A DNA stretch of 64,000 nucleotides from Macrothele yani (lineage: Eukaryota > Arthropoda > Arachnida > Araneae > Macrothelidae). The notes beneath the pieces were generated by a model. It had not been told where the DNA came from. It ran no database searches and was given only the letters and a program-made list of their open reading frames with translations. The stretch is from the NCBI GenBank assembly GCA_039090855.1, contig CM076997.1, forward strand, positions 168,422,709 to 168,486,708, read 5' to 3'. A program made the position numbers and the translations under genes. How positions within the stretch are numbered: position 1 is the stretch's first letter; every line of letters begins with the position of its first letter. Of the stretch, positions 32,230 through 43,450 are shown in pieces.

Positions 32230-32990
32230 CGAGTCAGATTTCAGTATACAAAGTTGTGTCTAGTTTGCTGTCTAATTTGTTTCTGTTCCAAAAATATTTG
32301 CCTAGAAATGGAGGGAGAAAGTCAGTCAGATGAGATCTCGCGTAGCGACCAGTGTTCGTATATTAAAATTGAAACTTTGCGAGGAAAGTCCCCTACCGAC
32401 ATTCATAAACTTTTGTGTAAAGTTTTTTGGGGTTAGAGCAGTGGAGCGTACCACAGTGTCACGGTGGGCTTCTCGTTTCCTCTAAGGTCGGGAAAGCATC
32501 AAAGACGACCCAAGAAGCGGCCTGCCATCAGATAAAACGGACGACATTTCTGTGGATACCGTCAACAGCATGTTTTTTATCGGAGGTTTTTTTTAATTAC
32601 TTACTGGTCCCAGGTAACACATGCAACTTGAATTCATACACAGTTCATGGTTAGCACATACATCTCGAAATAAGACAAATACAGTATTGTGCGTCACAGG
32701 GTACTAATATTATGCAATACATTGAAATCATCAAAGTACAGATCGAACATGTGATACAGTATGCCAGATTTGCAAATAACAGAAAGAGCCAGTGCCGAAA
32801 CACCAACACAGAATCCATGACTGGATTCGAACCCAGACCCCAACGTTGGGCGAAGGATCAGAAGCTATCGCTTTGCCACTGCGCAGGGAGGAGACAGCAT
32901 TTTGGAAGAAGATCGACGGAAAACATGTGAAGAGATTGCATCTGAAGCAAACATGTCTCCCGCTTTGATTTTCAGAATCCTAAGACTATT
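32230..32990 (+). pseudogene. Mariner transposase N-terminus, split by a SINE
   Basis: Before the insertion, translation over two frames gives SYIKIETLRGKSPTDIHKLL, VRAVERTTVSRWASRFL and GRESIKDDPRSGLPSDKTDD. After it, from 32902, LEEDRRKTCEEIASEANMSP and FRILR continue the same domain. Together these are the two helix-turn-helix motifs of the mariner DNA-binding region. The catalytic domain is absent beyond ~32990, so it is truncated as well as interrupted. Confidence 0.82.
32572..32893 (-). mobile_element. SINE variant inserted in mariner
   Basis: Minus-strand insertion flanked by ACAGCAT at 32565-32571 and 32894-32900. The tRNA-like head (B-box inverse TGGATTCGAACCCAG near 32823, then TCAGAAGCTATCGCTTTGCC) and the GAGCCAGTGCCGAAACACCA joint match the window's SINE family. 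The 3' body is longer and different (32580-32780), so this is either a chimera or a related subfamily. Confidence 0.7.
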
Positions 32991-32999
32991 TGCATACTC

Positions 33000-34195
33000 T
33001 TTACTAAAGACAAATCGTTGTTTTATTTTTCTTCAGCACTTATTGCGGGCAAGTTTTAAGATGACGCTGAATGTGCAGACACATACTCCTTTTTTTCGCG
33101 TATTCTCTCAAATATTTATTTTTTGTTCTAGAAATGAAACGCATCACACGTAATGTGTTTCGCTTGTGAAGCATGTTTCTGAGATTACATATATTTCGGT
33201 AAATTTTGTCGAATGGATAAAATCCAGTTTTTTGTGCTATCAAGATTTTGACACCATTTACAGAAATGCCCCTTTTTGCTCAAATTAGTTCATTTGCTTG
33301 ATTAGTAACATAAGCTAGAAATATTATTCATAGATCCTTTATCCTGATATGAAAGCTTGTTTTGTATCAAAAGTAGAAACAAGTTTCTTTGTTCATTCAC
33401 TTTCTTTTATTCCTGCAACTCTTCATCTGCAGTGTCAACGCATTTCGGGTGAATGTAACAAAAAATAAAAACACATGTGTAGATGATGAAATGGTATTTC
33501 TCAAAACGTTCGCTGTAATGTCTCTATGAGTTTGATTAAGTCTGACTATGAACGGATAATCTATTAGCTCCATCCTTGACACCAGAGCCTTCTGTTAACG
33601 CAATGAGCAGTAATAAATTGCGCATCGATTTAAATCAACCAGGCTTCACTTTAACCATCTGTTATATGAAGGGTAACTGCAGTATATCCCTCACTTTCAC
33701 CCTCCATCCAACACACACATAAATGTGCGCAGGTTACACACTAGTTCAGAACAGATCGCTGAGGTAGAATTCAGTAGCTGCCATAAAGTAAACAATTTTT
33801 CCTTCTACTTTTACTTGATTTGAAAGTTTAAACACAACCGTGCGTAATTCGTTTGGGTTATAAACAGTTAGTGATACCTAATTTAGAGCTGCGGATACCA
33901 GGAAAGAGAGAGAAAGAGCCAGCGCAGTAAGACATGCGCAACACGCATGCTTCATCTGAGACTTACAGCAAGGCCTATCTTTCGAGATAATTTCGAGAAA
34001 CCCAGCACGTCAGACCACTAGTCTAGCAGACCGGTTCCCCTTTACTTCTTATTTCTTACATGCCCTAATGTTCGATGCAGGAAAATAGGACTGAATTTCG
34101 GATGAAAAGAAACATCCTGAACAGTTATTATAATTTTCTAAATCACATATTTGATTACAGATGTATCCCGAACACTATTCTCAAAATGAAAACAA
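33000..34195. other. No recognisable gene
   Basis: AT-rich sequence between two DNA-transposon relics. No open frame with a recognisable domain. Confidence 0.4.
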
Positions 34196-34199
34196 TATA

Positions 34200-35435
34200 C
34201 ACCATATTGACAAAAGTTACCGGACACCAAGAAGACAAACACAACATAGCATTTATTGACATACATTAGTACGGTATCGATCCACCTTCGGCCTTAATGC
34301 AAGCACTGAACCTTAGAGACATGCTTTCGACAATGGTTTGGGAACACAGCGATAGGTATGCGCTTCCATTCAGTACATAATGCTGCCGCTAACTGTTGCT
34401 TAGTAGTAGTCCTTGGTTCCAAACTTCTTATGCGGCGCTCTAATTCATCCCATAGGTGCTCCATGGGATTACGATCAGGGCTCTGTGCTGGCCAGTCCAC
34501 ACACGATACGGAATTATTGTCAAACCACGCCGTAACGGTCCTTGCTTAGTGGCTCGGTCCATTATCCTGCTGGTACCAACAAGACTCGGTTCCATAATAT
34601 TGCCACAGGGTTGGTAGGGCATAATTGTCCAGAATATCGAGGTGGTTAACAGGTTTGCCCACGATATCCAATGGGCCGGAACCACACCACGAAAAGCACC
34701 CCCACAAGAGCACACTCCCAGCTCCAAGCTTGACGTAGGAAGAGTACACTGGGGTAAATAGCGTGCCCCCGGTTGCCGCCATACCCCCACACGGCCATCA
34801 GACTAATGGATCGTGTATCTGGATTCATCAGTCCATAGGACCCGTTTCCATTCATCTACTGTCCACGATAAATGCTCTTTACACCATGCTAAACGACGAC
34901 TAGCATTCCGAGTGGAGATGAAAGACTTATGAGCAGCCGCACGACCACGGTAATCCATGAAATGAAGTTCTCTGCGAATGGTACGAGTACATACCGAGGT
35001 TACAGCAGTTTTACTCACATGTACACTGAGGTCTGGCGCAGTACCCCGTCGATTAGGTGTAACGACTGTCCTGAGGCTTCGACGTCCTCTATCACAAATT
35101 TTCTTCGGTCCGCCGGTACGTTTTGCTGCTTCGTGCAAGCCATGTGTCTTCCACTTATCCAGTACATCCAAAACAGTTGACTTTAATATGTTGAAACTCC
35201 TCTCGGTTTCTCTTAGGGACAACCCACTAATATAACACCTAACTATCTTTCCTTTCTCAAAGTCAGTTCTCTTCCGCCGCGACATTTTCACTCAACCTCA
35301 CAGAGCGGTATGATGATCGTGGGCAACTGCAGGCTTGTTTGTATACTTTTTGCAGCTGTCCTGCTTATCTTAACAACGCAGTGGATCCGTTCATTTGCTT
35401 TTGAAGTGGTGTCCGGTACTTTTATCAATATAGTG
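34200..35435 (-). mobile_element. Tc1-like transposon, near full length
   Basis: A 1236-bp element between TA dinucleotides. The ~30-bp TIRs (left 34200-34229 with GACAAAAGTTACCGGACACC, right inverse at 35407-35435) match closely. The minus-strand transposase starts at 35291 (MSRRKRTDFEKGKIVRCY) with a helix-turn-helix, LSVHVSKTAVTSVCTRTIRR and VLWTDESRYTIH (first catalytic Asp), then an in-frame stop at 34803. It continues with DGRVGVWRQPG, a frameshift, VLLWGCFSW, CWYQQDNGPSH (second Asp), another stop, and SPDRNPMEHLWDELERRI (third Asp) near 34470. All three catalytic acidic residues survive; two stops and one or two frameshifts disable it. Confidence 0.93.
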
Positions 35436-35839
35436 TATCTGGCACATCCTTCGTAAAATGCACTAGCAATGCTTGTTAATCAATTTCTTTACCATCTCCA
35501 AATTTTTGAACTTAATCTTTTACTAGCAGTTTTTTACTTGCTACCGGTGAAATCCGAGCTCTTTGTGCAATAAAATGTATTAAAATATCTGCCGCGTCAA
35601 TTTGTGAAATAGTAAAATACCTAATGGGCTAAAGCAAAAACACAAGTGAAAACATGGACATTCCTCTGTCTCTCTCTTTTGTTGTACGTTCTTCGTCTAA
35701 CACAAAGTCTTGAATTTAGGCAATGTGATTAGCCTGAAATAAAGCAGAACACACATTTATCCGTACAAGATACTGTTGTCAAACAATATATTTCAGATCT
35801 AGTACACTATAATGAGCTACACATACCACTCAATTAAAA

Positions 35840-36770
35840 CTTTTATTCAATACCGGTTAGGCCCTATTTAGCCTGATGTACTGCACGTATGCGGTTTGGC
35901 ATTGATTCCACAAGGCGATGGAATGCATCTATGTCAACATCATACCAGGCGATCACCAGAAAGTTCCTCAACTGGATCAGATTTGACAGAAGAGGACTTT
36001 GCTCCCAATTTTGTTCTTCTAAAGCGTCCTATACATTCTCAATTGGGTACATATCTCGGCTTCGTCGTGACCAGGGAAAATGGTGGAAATTGCTGTCGTG
36101 CTTCTTTAACCACTACTGAATACATCTTGCGAAACAGCCGTCACCAGCTGAGTGAAAAGAAAACATTGCCGGATTGACTTAATTTGGAACAATGTTCAGA
36201 AAGTCCTTGGAGGACACTCGACCTCCCAGCAATAAGGTGACTTGTTACAAATCAAAAGAGCACGCCCCACACCATGACTCCAGAAACTTTTGTTGTGTTT
36301 ACAAGGCAAGCTGATCCATTGCTTCATGGGGGCTCCCGTCGAACTCTTTGCCTACTGTCGGGTAAAACAACGTGTATCGTGACTCATTGGAACATAAATC
36401 TTTTCTCCAATCTTCCAGTGTCCAGTCACGGTGTCCCTGACACCTCTATAAACGAACGTGCAGATTCTTCGCAGAAATCAATAGTTCCCGTATAGGTATG
36501 TGACTCTCAAAAGTTGTCCTCTCCAATTCCAATTCCCTGCGAATAGTTTGCTGAAATATGAATCGGGAACTGCTTTTGTTGAATGCGTCAGCCGACTACT
36601 GCACACAGGAGGTCCTGTTTCTCCGAACAAGCCTTCTCAGACAACGGCGATCTCGTTCCTTGGAGGTTGTCGTCGCGTCACAGTTATGACTCTTACACAA
36701 GCAGCGTCAGTTATTTTCCCGCTGATTAAAAATACAGGATATTTGAGAAACCAGACCGCTCTGCTCTTTT
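35840..36770 (-). pseudogene. Tc1-like transposase relic
   Basis: Minus-strand translation from 36740: TTTSKERDRRCLRRLVRRNR (linker), ELERTTFESHIPIRE, HRDWTLEDWRKDLCSNESRY (the DES motif reads NES), then decayed sequence. The end reads NWEQSPLLSNLIQLRNFLVI and FHRLVESMPNRIRAVHQAK (35880-35990). That LVESMPNRI-RA ending is diagnostic for Tc1-like transposases. Many stops and frameshifts; TIRs not identified. Confidence 0.78.
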
Positions 36771-36959
36771 AAGAATCGTCTCTCCAATTAGACAGGCTCC
36801 CACAATAAGCCCTTTGTGGGACTCCGAAAGATCCTTTGTTTTTCACTACTGACGAGCAGCAGTCTATAGTAATTGCCTGGGTCACGTGGTGATGCACGTG
36901 ACCACGTATTTTGCATATACGCTGCGTAAGTGACGCTTACGCACCTCTGTAAGAAGTTT

Positions 36960-37850
36960 TCTAATTCAGTGTCGAGTGTGTGAGTGTGCGTGCGTGCGTG
37001 TATAACACTATGAACACTAACCCCACAGTATGTTGATCCCTTTTTCTCCGCGATAAACGTGGCATCAACTCTACTGAACTTTGGAAGGTTTCCTTACGTA
37101 TGAGGCAAGAGCTTAACAGAATGAGGTATTGGAGTTTCACAAGGAAAGTGGCATTGGCGTTGAGGCACGCTAATACTGCGTTCCAATGCATTCCATCAAT
37201 GTTCTGTGGGATTCAAGTAGGGTTCTTTTTAGCCGTTAGGGTGTACATCAATTACTTGGATATGATCCTAGAACCATTGCTGACAATAAGAGTCGTATGG
37301 CATGGGACGATATTTTCCTAAAAGTGTAGAGTGCCATCCCGATACACCATCACCATGTACAACAACCATTGTTCTGAAACAATGCCCAGGTTCGGGTATG
37401 TTATGCGGAAATGAGGAGATTCAGTGATTTTCATGAAGATTATATCCTCATCCAATGCCACAGAGTCTTTTATATTAAACTGTGCAATTGGGTTACAGGT
37501 CTTCTAACGCGGAGGGTCGAATGTGGACCAAGTCATCGGCAAGTTGGAGCTGAAAACTATATTCATCGGACCAGGTGACTCTTTTTCAGTACTCCAATAT
37601 ACAGTTACTGTGCTTTCGTTTCCAATGGAGACGACCTGTTGATGACTGCCAATAAACATGTGCACATAAACGAATCACCGACTCTTTATGTCCATCACAA
37701 AAACGTCTGCTGGATTGTTTGTTCGAAAATGTTTCTGTTTTTGCGTGCATCGTGGATTTATTTTGTCGGAAACTGAGAGATCATGAGGGGTCTCCTATCC
37801 CAGAAAATGCCTGGCAACTCGCGTTTACCTTGAGAATAAACCAGTGGTGC
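36960..37850 (-). pseudogene. Tc1-like transposase relic
   Basis: A weaker relic. On the minus strand KRVTWSDEYSFQLQLADD (near 37570) carries the first catalytic motif, followed by decayed frames and a C-terminal stretch WNALERSISVPQRQCHFPCE and VDATFIAEKRDQHTVGL (36990-37190). The order fits a Tc1-like protein oriented like its two neighbours, but the second and third catalytic regions are barely readable. Confidence 0.55.
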
Positions 37851-37854
37851 AATT

Positions 37855-38490
37855 CTCTTTCCGGTAAGTAAGGTGGAAACCCAACGGCAGACTACCGCTG
37901 GCCGACAGTTCTTTTTCCCACATTCTCCCTACAACTTCACTGCTGCTGCACTCTAAGAGCCAGAAATGTTTGCGATCTTTTAGGGGATTGCAGCCGCCTT
38001 CCTATCACCGATAATTATTCCCTTTTCAACCTGAGACAAGTCCTTCCCTTCCTCCATTGCACGGGTTACCTACGATCGAGGTATCATGCCCTTCTTGTGC
38101 AGTCTATATATATTCCGCGCCGGTGAATGACGTTGCTGCTATGTGCTGTGGCATAGGTTTTTTTTTGGAGACAGGGTCATATGGGTGGGCCATGAGTGTA
38201 GTTCAACTGGAAAGATTAATGATTTATACTTGCATGCCACTTCAAAAAAGAAAGAGTTTGGCAACAAGATATCGTACTCACACAGAATTAAAAAATGAGA
38301 ACTCGAAGAATGAAAAATATATTTCCATAACGCTGAAACTAGAAATTTGTATCCACTGAGAATACCATCTGTAGAGATAAGCGTTTAAAAAAGAACGAAG
38401 AGGCTATATTTCCATTTCACTCGAAGAAATTAACTTGAGAACAGAAAACTTTGTTGCAGAGATTATGCCTGAACTCAAGGAATGAAGAAG
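37855..38490. other. No recognisable gene
   Basis: Unique-looking sequence. An open frame at 38057-38359 has no recognisable domain. A motif LNSRNEE/LNSRNKE encoded near 38475 and 38722 shows that the DNA on both sides of the next minisatellite is itself a diverged direct duplication. Confidence 0.4.
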
Positions 38491-38497
38491 CTAAAAC

Positions 38498-38672
38498 GCC
38501 TCTACGGTCTGGCACTGGCTGTCGGATTTGCCTATACGGTCTGACACTGGCTGTCGGATTTGCCTCTACGGTCTGGCACTGGCTGTCGGATTTGCCTCTA
38601 CGGTCTGGCACTGGCTGTCGGATTTGCCTCTACGGTCTGGCACTGGCTGTCGGATTTGCCTCTACGGTCTGG
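38498..38672. repeat. 32-bp minisatellite, about 5.5 copies
   Basis: The unit is CGGTCTGGCACTGGCTGTCG plus GATTTGCCTCTA, and copies are nearly identical. One unit carries the linked variants CCTATACGG and TCTGACACT. This is the same unit and variant found at 40877-41040, where it is part of a mariner transposase gene. Open frames across it are repeat artefacts. Confidence 0.95.
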
Positions 38673-38679
38673 GCAGCAA

Positions 38680-39650
38680 GTAATTTATGTGGACAAAATT
38701 CGCAGTTATATAGATTATTTCTCAACTCACGAAACAAAGAAGACAAATTCTTTGGAAGTAACTGATCTAGCAGTTCGCAGTTCGATCGGAAAATTTGCTG
38801 ACACAACTTTTGGAATGCCTATTTAGAAAAATATTTCTCAAATAAAACTTCCACACATTTCTCAGAAATATTTTCTTAAAATTCCTTATTCGGTTTCAGA
38901 ATGTTCTTATGTTTCTTTTCTACAAAACACGTGTTACCACGTTTCTCAATGCAAGATTTTAAAATACCATTAACGCCAAAACACGCCTGCAAACTCTACG
39001 CGAATTACAAACGCAAAATAAAGGAAAGGGAAAGGAAATTCATGGAAGTTTCCTTGGAAGTGCGATATGCGAAAAGGACTCTAAAATTCAAACGAAAGAG
39101 GCAGATCACGGAAGGTAAATGATTGATCAATGCCATCTGTTGTAGGCGCATAAAATCAGATCGATTTCGATCAATACAACGGCTCTGTCTTTATATTTGC
39201 GTATATGTATATACTTTAGAAAGTGGTCGTCAATCACGTTGCTGTTATCCTAGAAGATTTACGAGGAAAAGTTTTTTCCTCTTTACTTATGGACAGTTTC
39301 ATGACGCTGGAGAGCGTGATCAAATGGAATCGTCAAAAAATATAATCCATTCTTTGTGCAGCATTCCAGGCATATAAAGAGAATCCTGGTTGTCAGGAGA
39401 TCCATGTTATTTACCCATCCATTTAAAAACTGCTCAGTTTTCTACTGAGCACAATAATCGGAGGTGTCAAAGCACTCACGAGAAATTTTTGACGAGTTCT
39501 TGAGCTGCAATGGCAAATATTTAGACTTTGCTCTAATTTTTTACCCCCTGTATGCTTGTCAACCTACTTCACATATCTAACAATGACACCGAGTTGTTGA
39601 ATCATCTTGACATAAAAATTTGATTACTCGTTCTGCTGGATGTGGATTTG
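38680..39650. other. No recognisable gene
   Basis: AT-rich sequence with short Lys/Arg-rich frames (38901-39122) that match nothing known to me. Confidence 0.4.
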
Positions 39651-39660
39651 AAGTAGAATA

Positions 39661-39877
39661 GCCGTCCTGGTGAAGCAGTGGTCTAAGCGATGGCTTCTAA
39701 TCATTCGTACAAGTTGGGTCTGGGTTCGAATCCTGATAATGCATGGATGTGGTGTTTGTTTCACGGCACTGTCTCTCTCCCTTCAATGGGACCAGTGACC
39801 CTAAATTCGGGACGGGAGACTGTTTATAGCCCATTTAGTTGCTCACGGTGGCCGTTAAACCCCAACCCACAAAAAAA
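39661..39877 (+). mobile_element. tRNA-derived SINE with imperfect TSD
   Basis: Complete copy: GCCGTCCTGGTGAAGCAGTG head, GTCTAAGCGATGGCTTCTAA, B box GGGTTCGAATCC, GTTGCTCACGGTGGCCGTTA and an A tail. Flanking AAGTAGAATA (39651-39660) and AAGTCGAATA (39877-39886) are a TSD with one mismatch. Moderately diverged from the 24.4-kb copy. Confidence 0.92.
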
Positions 39878-40042
39878 GTCGAATAAGAAGTGGATGTTGT
39901 GTTTCTTCCAACGATGCGTGTTCTCTTCAGTGTCATAAGACGAAAGAAACAGTTTATCTATAACCTCTCTGTGGATGAAATTTCGGACGGATAGAGTCTT
40001 GAAACTAGTCCTAACAGTTTTTTTAAAAGATCGAAATCAAAG

Positions 40043-40089
40043 ATTTGGGGGACTGGGATAACGACCACCGTGTGCAATTCAGTGGTCTA
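40043..40089 (-). mobile_element. SINE 3' fragment, split by mariner
   Basis: The tail half of a minus-strand SINE (GGGATAACGACCACCGTGTG, CAATTCAGTGG). It is cut at a TA dinucleotide by the mariner insertion; the rest of the same SINE resumes at 42855. Confidence 0.82.
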
Positions 40090-40876
40090 CAGAGGGTGAG
40101 TCAAACGTTTTGCAATATTTGGATCACTTTATGTCTTCATACGTACCTTTACGACGAAAGCTGACTCGCACTCAAATTATAGGCCATTGTGTTGCACCGT
40201 CTTTAGCCATCTGCTTGCCAGTTCTTCGATTCCCCGGTGGTATCAGTTCTTTTCTTTCGAGGAGAAGACTACTTCACCCCAGCTTGCACCTCCTCCTGGT
40301 TGTTGAAGTGCCGCCAGCGAAGGAAGTGGGCCATGGACCGGAACAAGTAATAATCCGACGGGGGCAAGGTCTGGCCTATATGCTGGGTGAGGCCTCAGTT
40401 CGATGCCCTCAAGTTCCTGGGTCGTTCGCGCGGTATGAAAGCGCACTTTCTGTACGCCAGTGCCGGGTACTTCTCCAAAACAGCAAACATCCGTTCAAAC
40501 TGTTCAGATTAGAGGTTGGCGTTGATGGTCAGACTGTCTGGAATAAATTCGTAATGGATTGTCCCCCTCGAAATTCAACCAGACGTAGAGCATCACTTTG
40601 TGTTCGGGGCGCCCACTTTTGGCCACAGGTTCTGGATGCTGTCCTGAGCTCAACCACTGCCGTTGTGTGTTAATATTATGGAAATAGACCCACAAATATC
40701 TTGATGAAACGCACATCGTGCGGGTTTTCTAGAAGTTTCGCGCACACTTCTACTCGGCGATTTGTTTCAGCTGGCGTCAGTTCGTGAGTGAGAATGCGCC
40801 AGCTTCTGCAGACTCTGCCGGGATACTTAAGGTGACTAACCATGGTGGTCTGTGATATGCCCAGCTCGCCTGATAA

Positions 40877-41040
40877 TCACTGGCTATCGGATTTGCCTCT
40901 ACGGTCTGGCACTGGCTGTCGGATTTGCCTCTACGGTCTGGCACTGGCTGTCGGATTTGCCTATACGGTCTGACACTGGCTGTCGGATTTGCCTCTACGG
41001 TCTGGCACTGGCTGTCAGATTTGCCTCTACGGTCTGGCGC
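40877..41040. repeat. 32-bp minisatellite inside mariner transposase
   Basis: About five copies of the same 32-bp unit as at 38498-38672, including one copy with the CCTATACGG/TCTGACACT variant pair. On the minus strand the unit encodes the mariner segment QTVEANxTAS that follows VDSEALR. The first copy continues in frame from the helix-turn-helix region, and the last runs into the GELGISQTT segment. A 32-bp period shifts the frame each time, so expansion destroyed the gene. Confidence 0.95.
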
Positions 41041-41411
41041 AAGGCCTCTGAATCCACGGTTCGCGGCCTGTCTAACCTTAACCGATCGTCGAGGTTTTTG
41101 TCACCTGAGCGAAATTTCTTGAACCATCTGGTTGCGGTGCTGTGGTCCACAGAACCTTCCCCTTTCGCACGACAAATGTTTCGTGTTGCAGTGTGATGGC
41201 CGAGTTCAAACTCGTAAAGCAAAAGTTCTCTAATTAGCTTGTTGTTGCTGTTCATCTTTTAGGAATCCTAACCATTAACAGAACGACGACAAGCAATAAC
41301 GTTCGAAGCAACAACTGCCATTTTATATCCTTTTCGACTGACTGCAGTGGGCGATTTAATCTAGTTTAAACACGTGACATACCCTCCGCAGCACATGCGT
41401 TTATGCAAATA

Positions 41412-42826
41412 CACTGGTGGCCACCCAAAATGCAACACCAAGAAGAAAGCGTCGGACTGCCTTCGAATTCGCAGCATGCGTTGCCCGCGAGAGGACATGC
41501 AAACGATTAGCATTGCAGGGCATATGCAAATCATGTGCGCCCGGCACGCCACCGAGAAGCACTAGAACAAGGGTACACAGAAGGCAGGGCGTGTAAATAG
41601 TGGAAGTGTGTTGTGCTGCCGGACCTGTGCGTGGGAAGCTTCTTGATGCCTCGTCGCAGAATAAGGCAGTCATTCCAGCCCGTTTCGGAGTTCGACAGAG
41701 GACGAAAAGTGGCTTATCGCGACAGCGGTTTATCGTAGCGAGACATCGGCGTTCGTGTGGGACAACATACAGCCACAGTGAGGCGAGTATGGATTTGGTG
41801 GGTGCAGGAGGGACAGGCGGACCAACATCAGCGATTGCTACAACCGCTGCACACCACCGAACGAGAGGACATTCACGTTGTGCGGCGGGCATTGACGGCT
41901 CGCACCGCCACATCACGATCGTTAGCACAGGAATTAGGGTGTATTGCGCAATAACCTGTGTCAGCACGTACTGTTCGACGTCGTCTGCAGGAGCGGGGAC
42001 TTGTCGCACGGCGCCCATTGCTCCGATAACCATTGACACTACACCACCGGCGAGTGCGGCAGCAGTATTACGTTGAATGCCGCACCTGGACTACAGAATG
42101 GCACGACATTGTCTTCTCCGACGAATCCCGCTTCTGCCTGCAACACCACGATGGTCGGATCCACGTGTGGCGGCACCGTGGCGATAGACTGTATGAAGTC
42201 TGCATTATGCTTCGCCATATCGGTCCGATGCCTGGCGTTATGGTTTGGGGCGCAATTGGATATGACACCCGCACCGCTCTGGTAGGCATCGCCGGTACGC
42301 TCAACAGCCACCGCACCATCTCAGACGCTTTGGAGCCTGTAGTCTTTCCTTACCTGCAGAACCTACCAGCGGCCATGTTTCAACAGAACAATGCGCGCCC
42401 GCATGTGGCACGCATCGTGCAACAATTCTTCACGGCCCACCAGGTGTCACTGCTGCCGTGACCCATCTGTTTTCCCGATATGTCGCCCATAGAACACGTC
42501 TGGTCGCTGATCGGCAACCGAGTGGCCCGGCAAGCACCACCCGCGGCTACGCCTGATGAACTGTGTCAACGTGTGGAAGCAGCCTGGACCGACATACCCC
42601 AAGCCCACATCCAAAGCCTCCTTCGTTCGATGCCACGGCGTGCAGCGGCCATTATTTATTGCCAGCCATGGGGGCCACACGAACTATTGATCTCTGCGTG
42701 TTCCGCAAGTCGCACGGGCCTGTAATCTCAATCGTTTCATCTTTGTTTCTGTTGTTATGTGTCCAGTAAATGTGGCTTTGCTATCTCGTGTCCTTGTTGG
42801 TGTTGCATTTTTGTTGGCCAGCAGTG
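41412..42826 (+). mobile_element. Tc1-like transposon nested in mariner
   Basis: A 1415-bp element with TA duplications (41410-41411, 42827-42828) and TIRs: CACTGGTGGCCACCCAAAAT then GCAACACCAAGAA at the left, diverged inverse at the right. The plus-strand transposase starts at about 41647 with PRRRIRQ, then RDIGVRVGQHTATVRRVWIW, LTARTATSRSLAQELGC, VSARTVRRRLQERGL, DIVFSDESRFCLQHHDGRIH (first Asp), VMVWGAIGYDTR, FQQNNARPHVA (second catalytic Asp changed to Asn), a TGA where Trp is expected in LLPWP, and PDMSPIEHVWSLIG (third Asp). It ends with SLLRSMPRRAAAII. A frameshift near 42030, a stop near 41955 and the Asn make it inactive, but overall decay is light. Confidence 0.94.
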
Positions 42827-42854
42827 TATTACAAAACTTTCGATTCACCCTCTG

Positions 42855-43022
42855 TATAAGCACTCGTCCGCTTCTAATCCGGGGCCACTGATTCTAGGCA
42901 AGAGAGAGAACAAGTGCCGTAAGTCAAACACACCAATCGTGTCTCGGCTGGGATTCGAACCCACTTCCATTTCATATGAGCGGCCAGAGGCCAGCGGTTA
43001 GAGCACCACGCTGCCGGGGCGA
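42855..43022 (-). mobile_element. SINE 5' fragment, split by mariner
   Basis: Resumption of the SINE begun at 40043: TAAGCACTCGTCCGCTTCTA, GTGCCGTAAGTCAAACACAC, inverse B box GGGATTCGAACCC and a head ending GCTGCCGGGGCGACC near 43022. The tRNA-like head differs from the young copies (GGCCAGCGGTTAGAGCACC), suggesting another subfamily. Confidence 0.82.
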
Positions 43023-43450
43023 CCAATTCCTTTAAAAAAATTTTGGGAATTATTAGGCCTCCTAGCTGAAATTGCAGCCAGAAGTTAAACAGGCAACAAT
43101 AAGATTTTATTATACCTTACAGCAGAGGCCCGCATCCGTCCTTTTTTAAGCGCTGTGCCAAAAACTATGAAGTGACCCTGCGTGTTAGCCTCAGTTTTTT
43201 AAAATAGGCCTTCGTCTAATTTTCGGAGACCCAAGCGAAATGACAAATAGATATTTAGATGTAGAATAAATCAATTCATCTAGGAGGCATATACAAGCCA
43301 CTCGCGCATCAATGCATTTCTGGTTGAGAAGCTTCCACAATTTTACCTGTTTGCTCAATAAATTAACTCTTTTCTGAATCAGGTTTAATAATTGATATAG
43401 AATGAATACTTAAGAAAATTAAATTTATATTATTAATAATAAAAATTGCA

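Larger units (their letters stand above)
40090..42854 (-). mobile_element. Mariner relic carrying a minisatellite and a nested Tc1-like element
   Basis: Inverted ends CAGAGGGTGAGTCAAACG (40090) and the inverse of CAGAGGGTGAATCGAAAG (to 42854) sit between duplicated TA. Without the nested insert and the minisatellite the length is about 1.2 kb, normal for mariner. The minus-strand transposase starts at 41255: LIRELLLYEFELGHHTATRN, STATRWFKKFRSGDKNLDDR and RPRTVDSEALRQTVEANLTA. After the minisatellite it resumes with GELGISQTTMVSHLKYPGRV, RSWRILTHELTPAE, NINTQRQWLSSGQ, KVMLYVWLNFEG and HPAYRPDLAP. The helix-turn-helix half is open; the catalytic half is decayed. Confidence 0.92.

Noticed and set aside
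38451..38826. Plus-strand frames over the 32-bp minisatellite as a Leu/Gly/Trp repeat protein
   Set aside because: They exist only because of the tandem array, whose unit derives from mariner sequence on the other strand.
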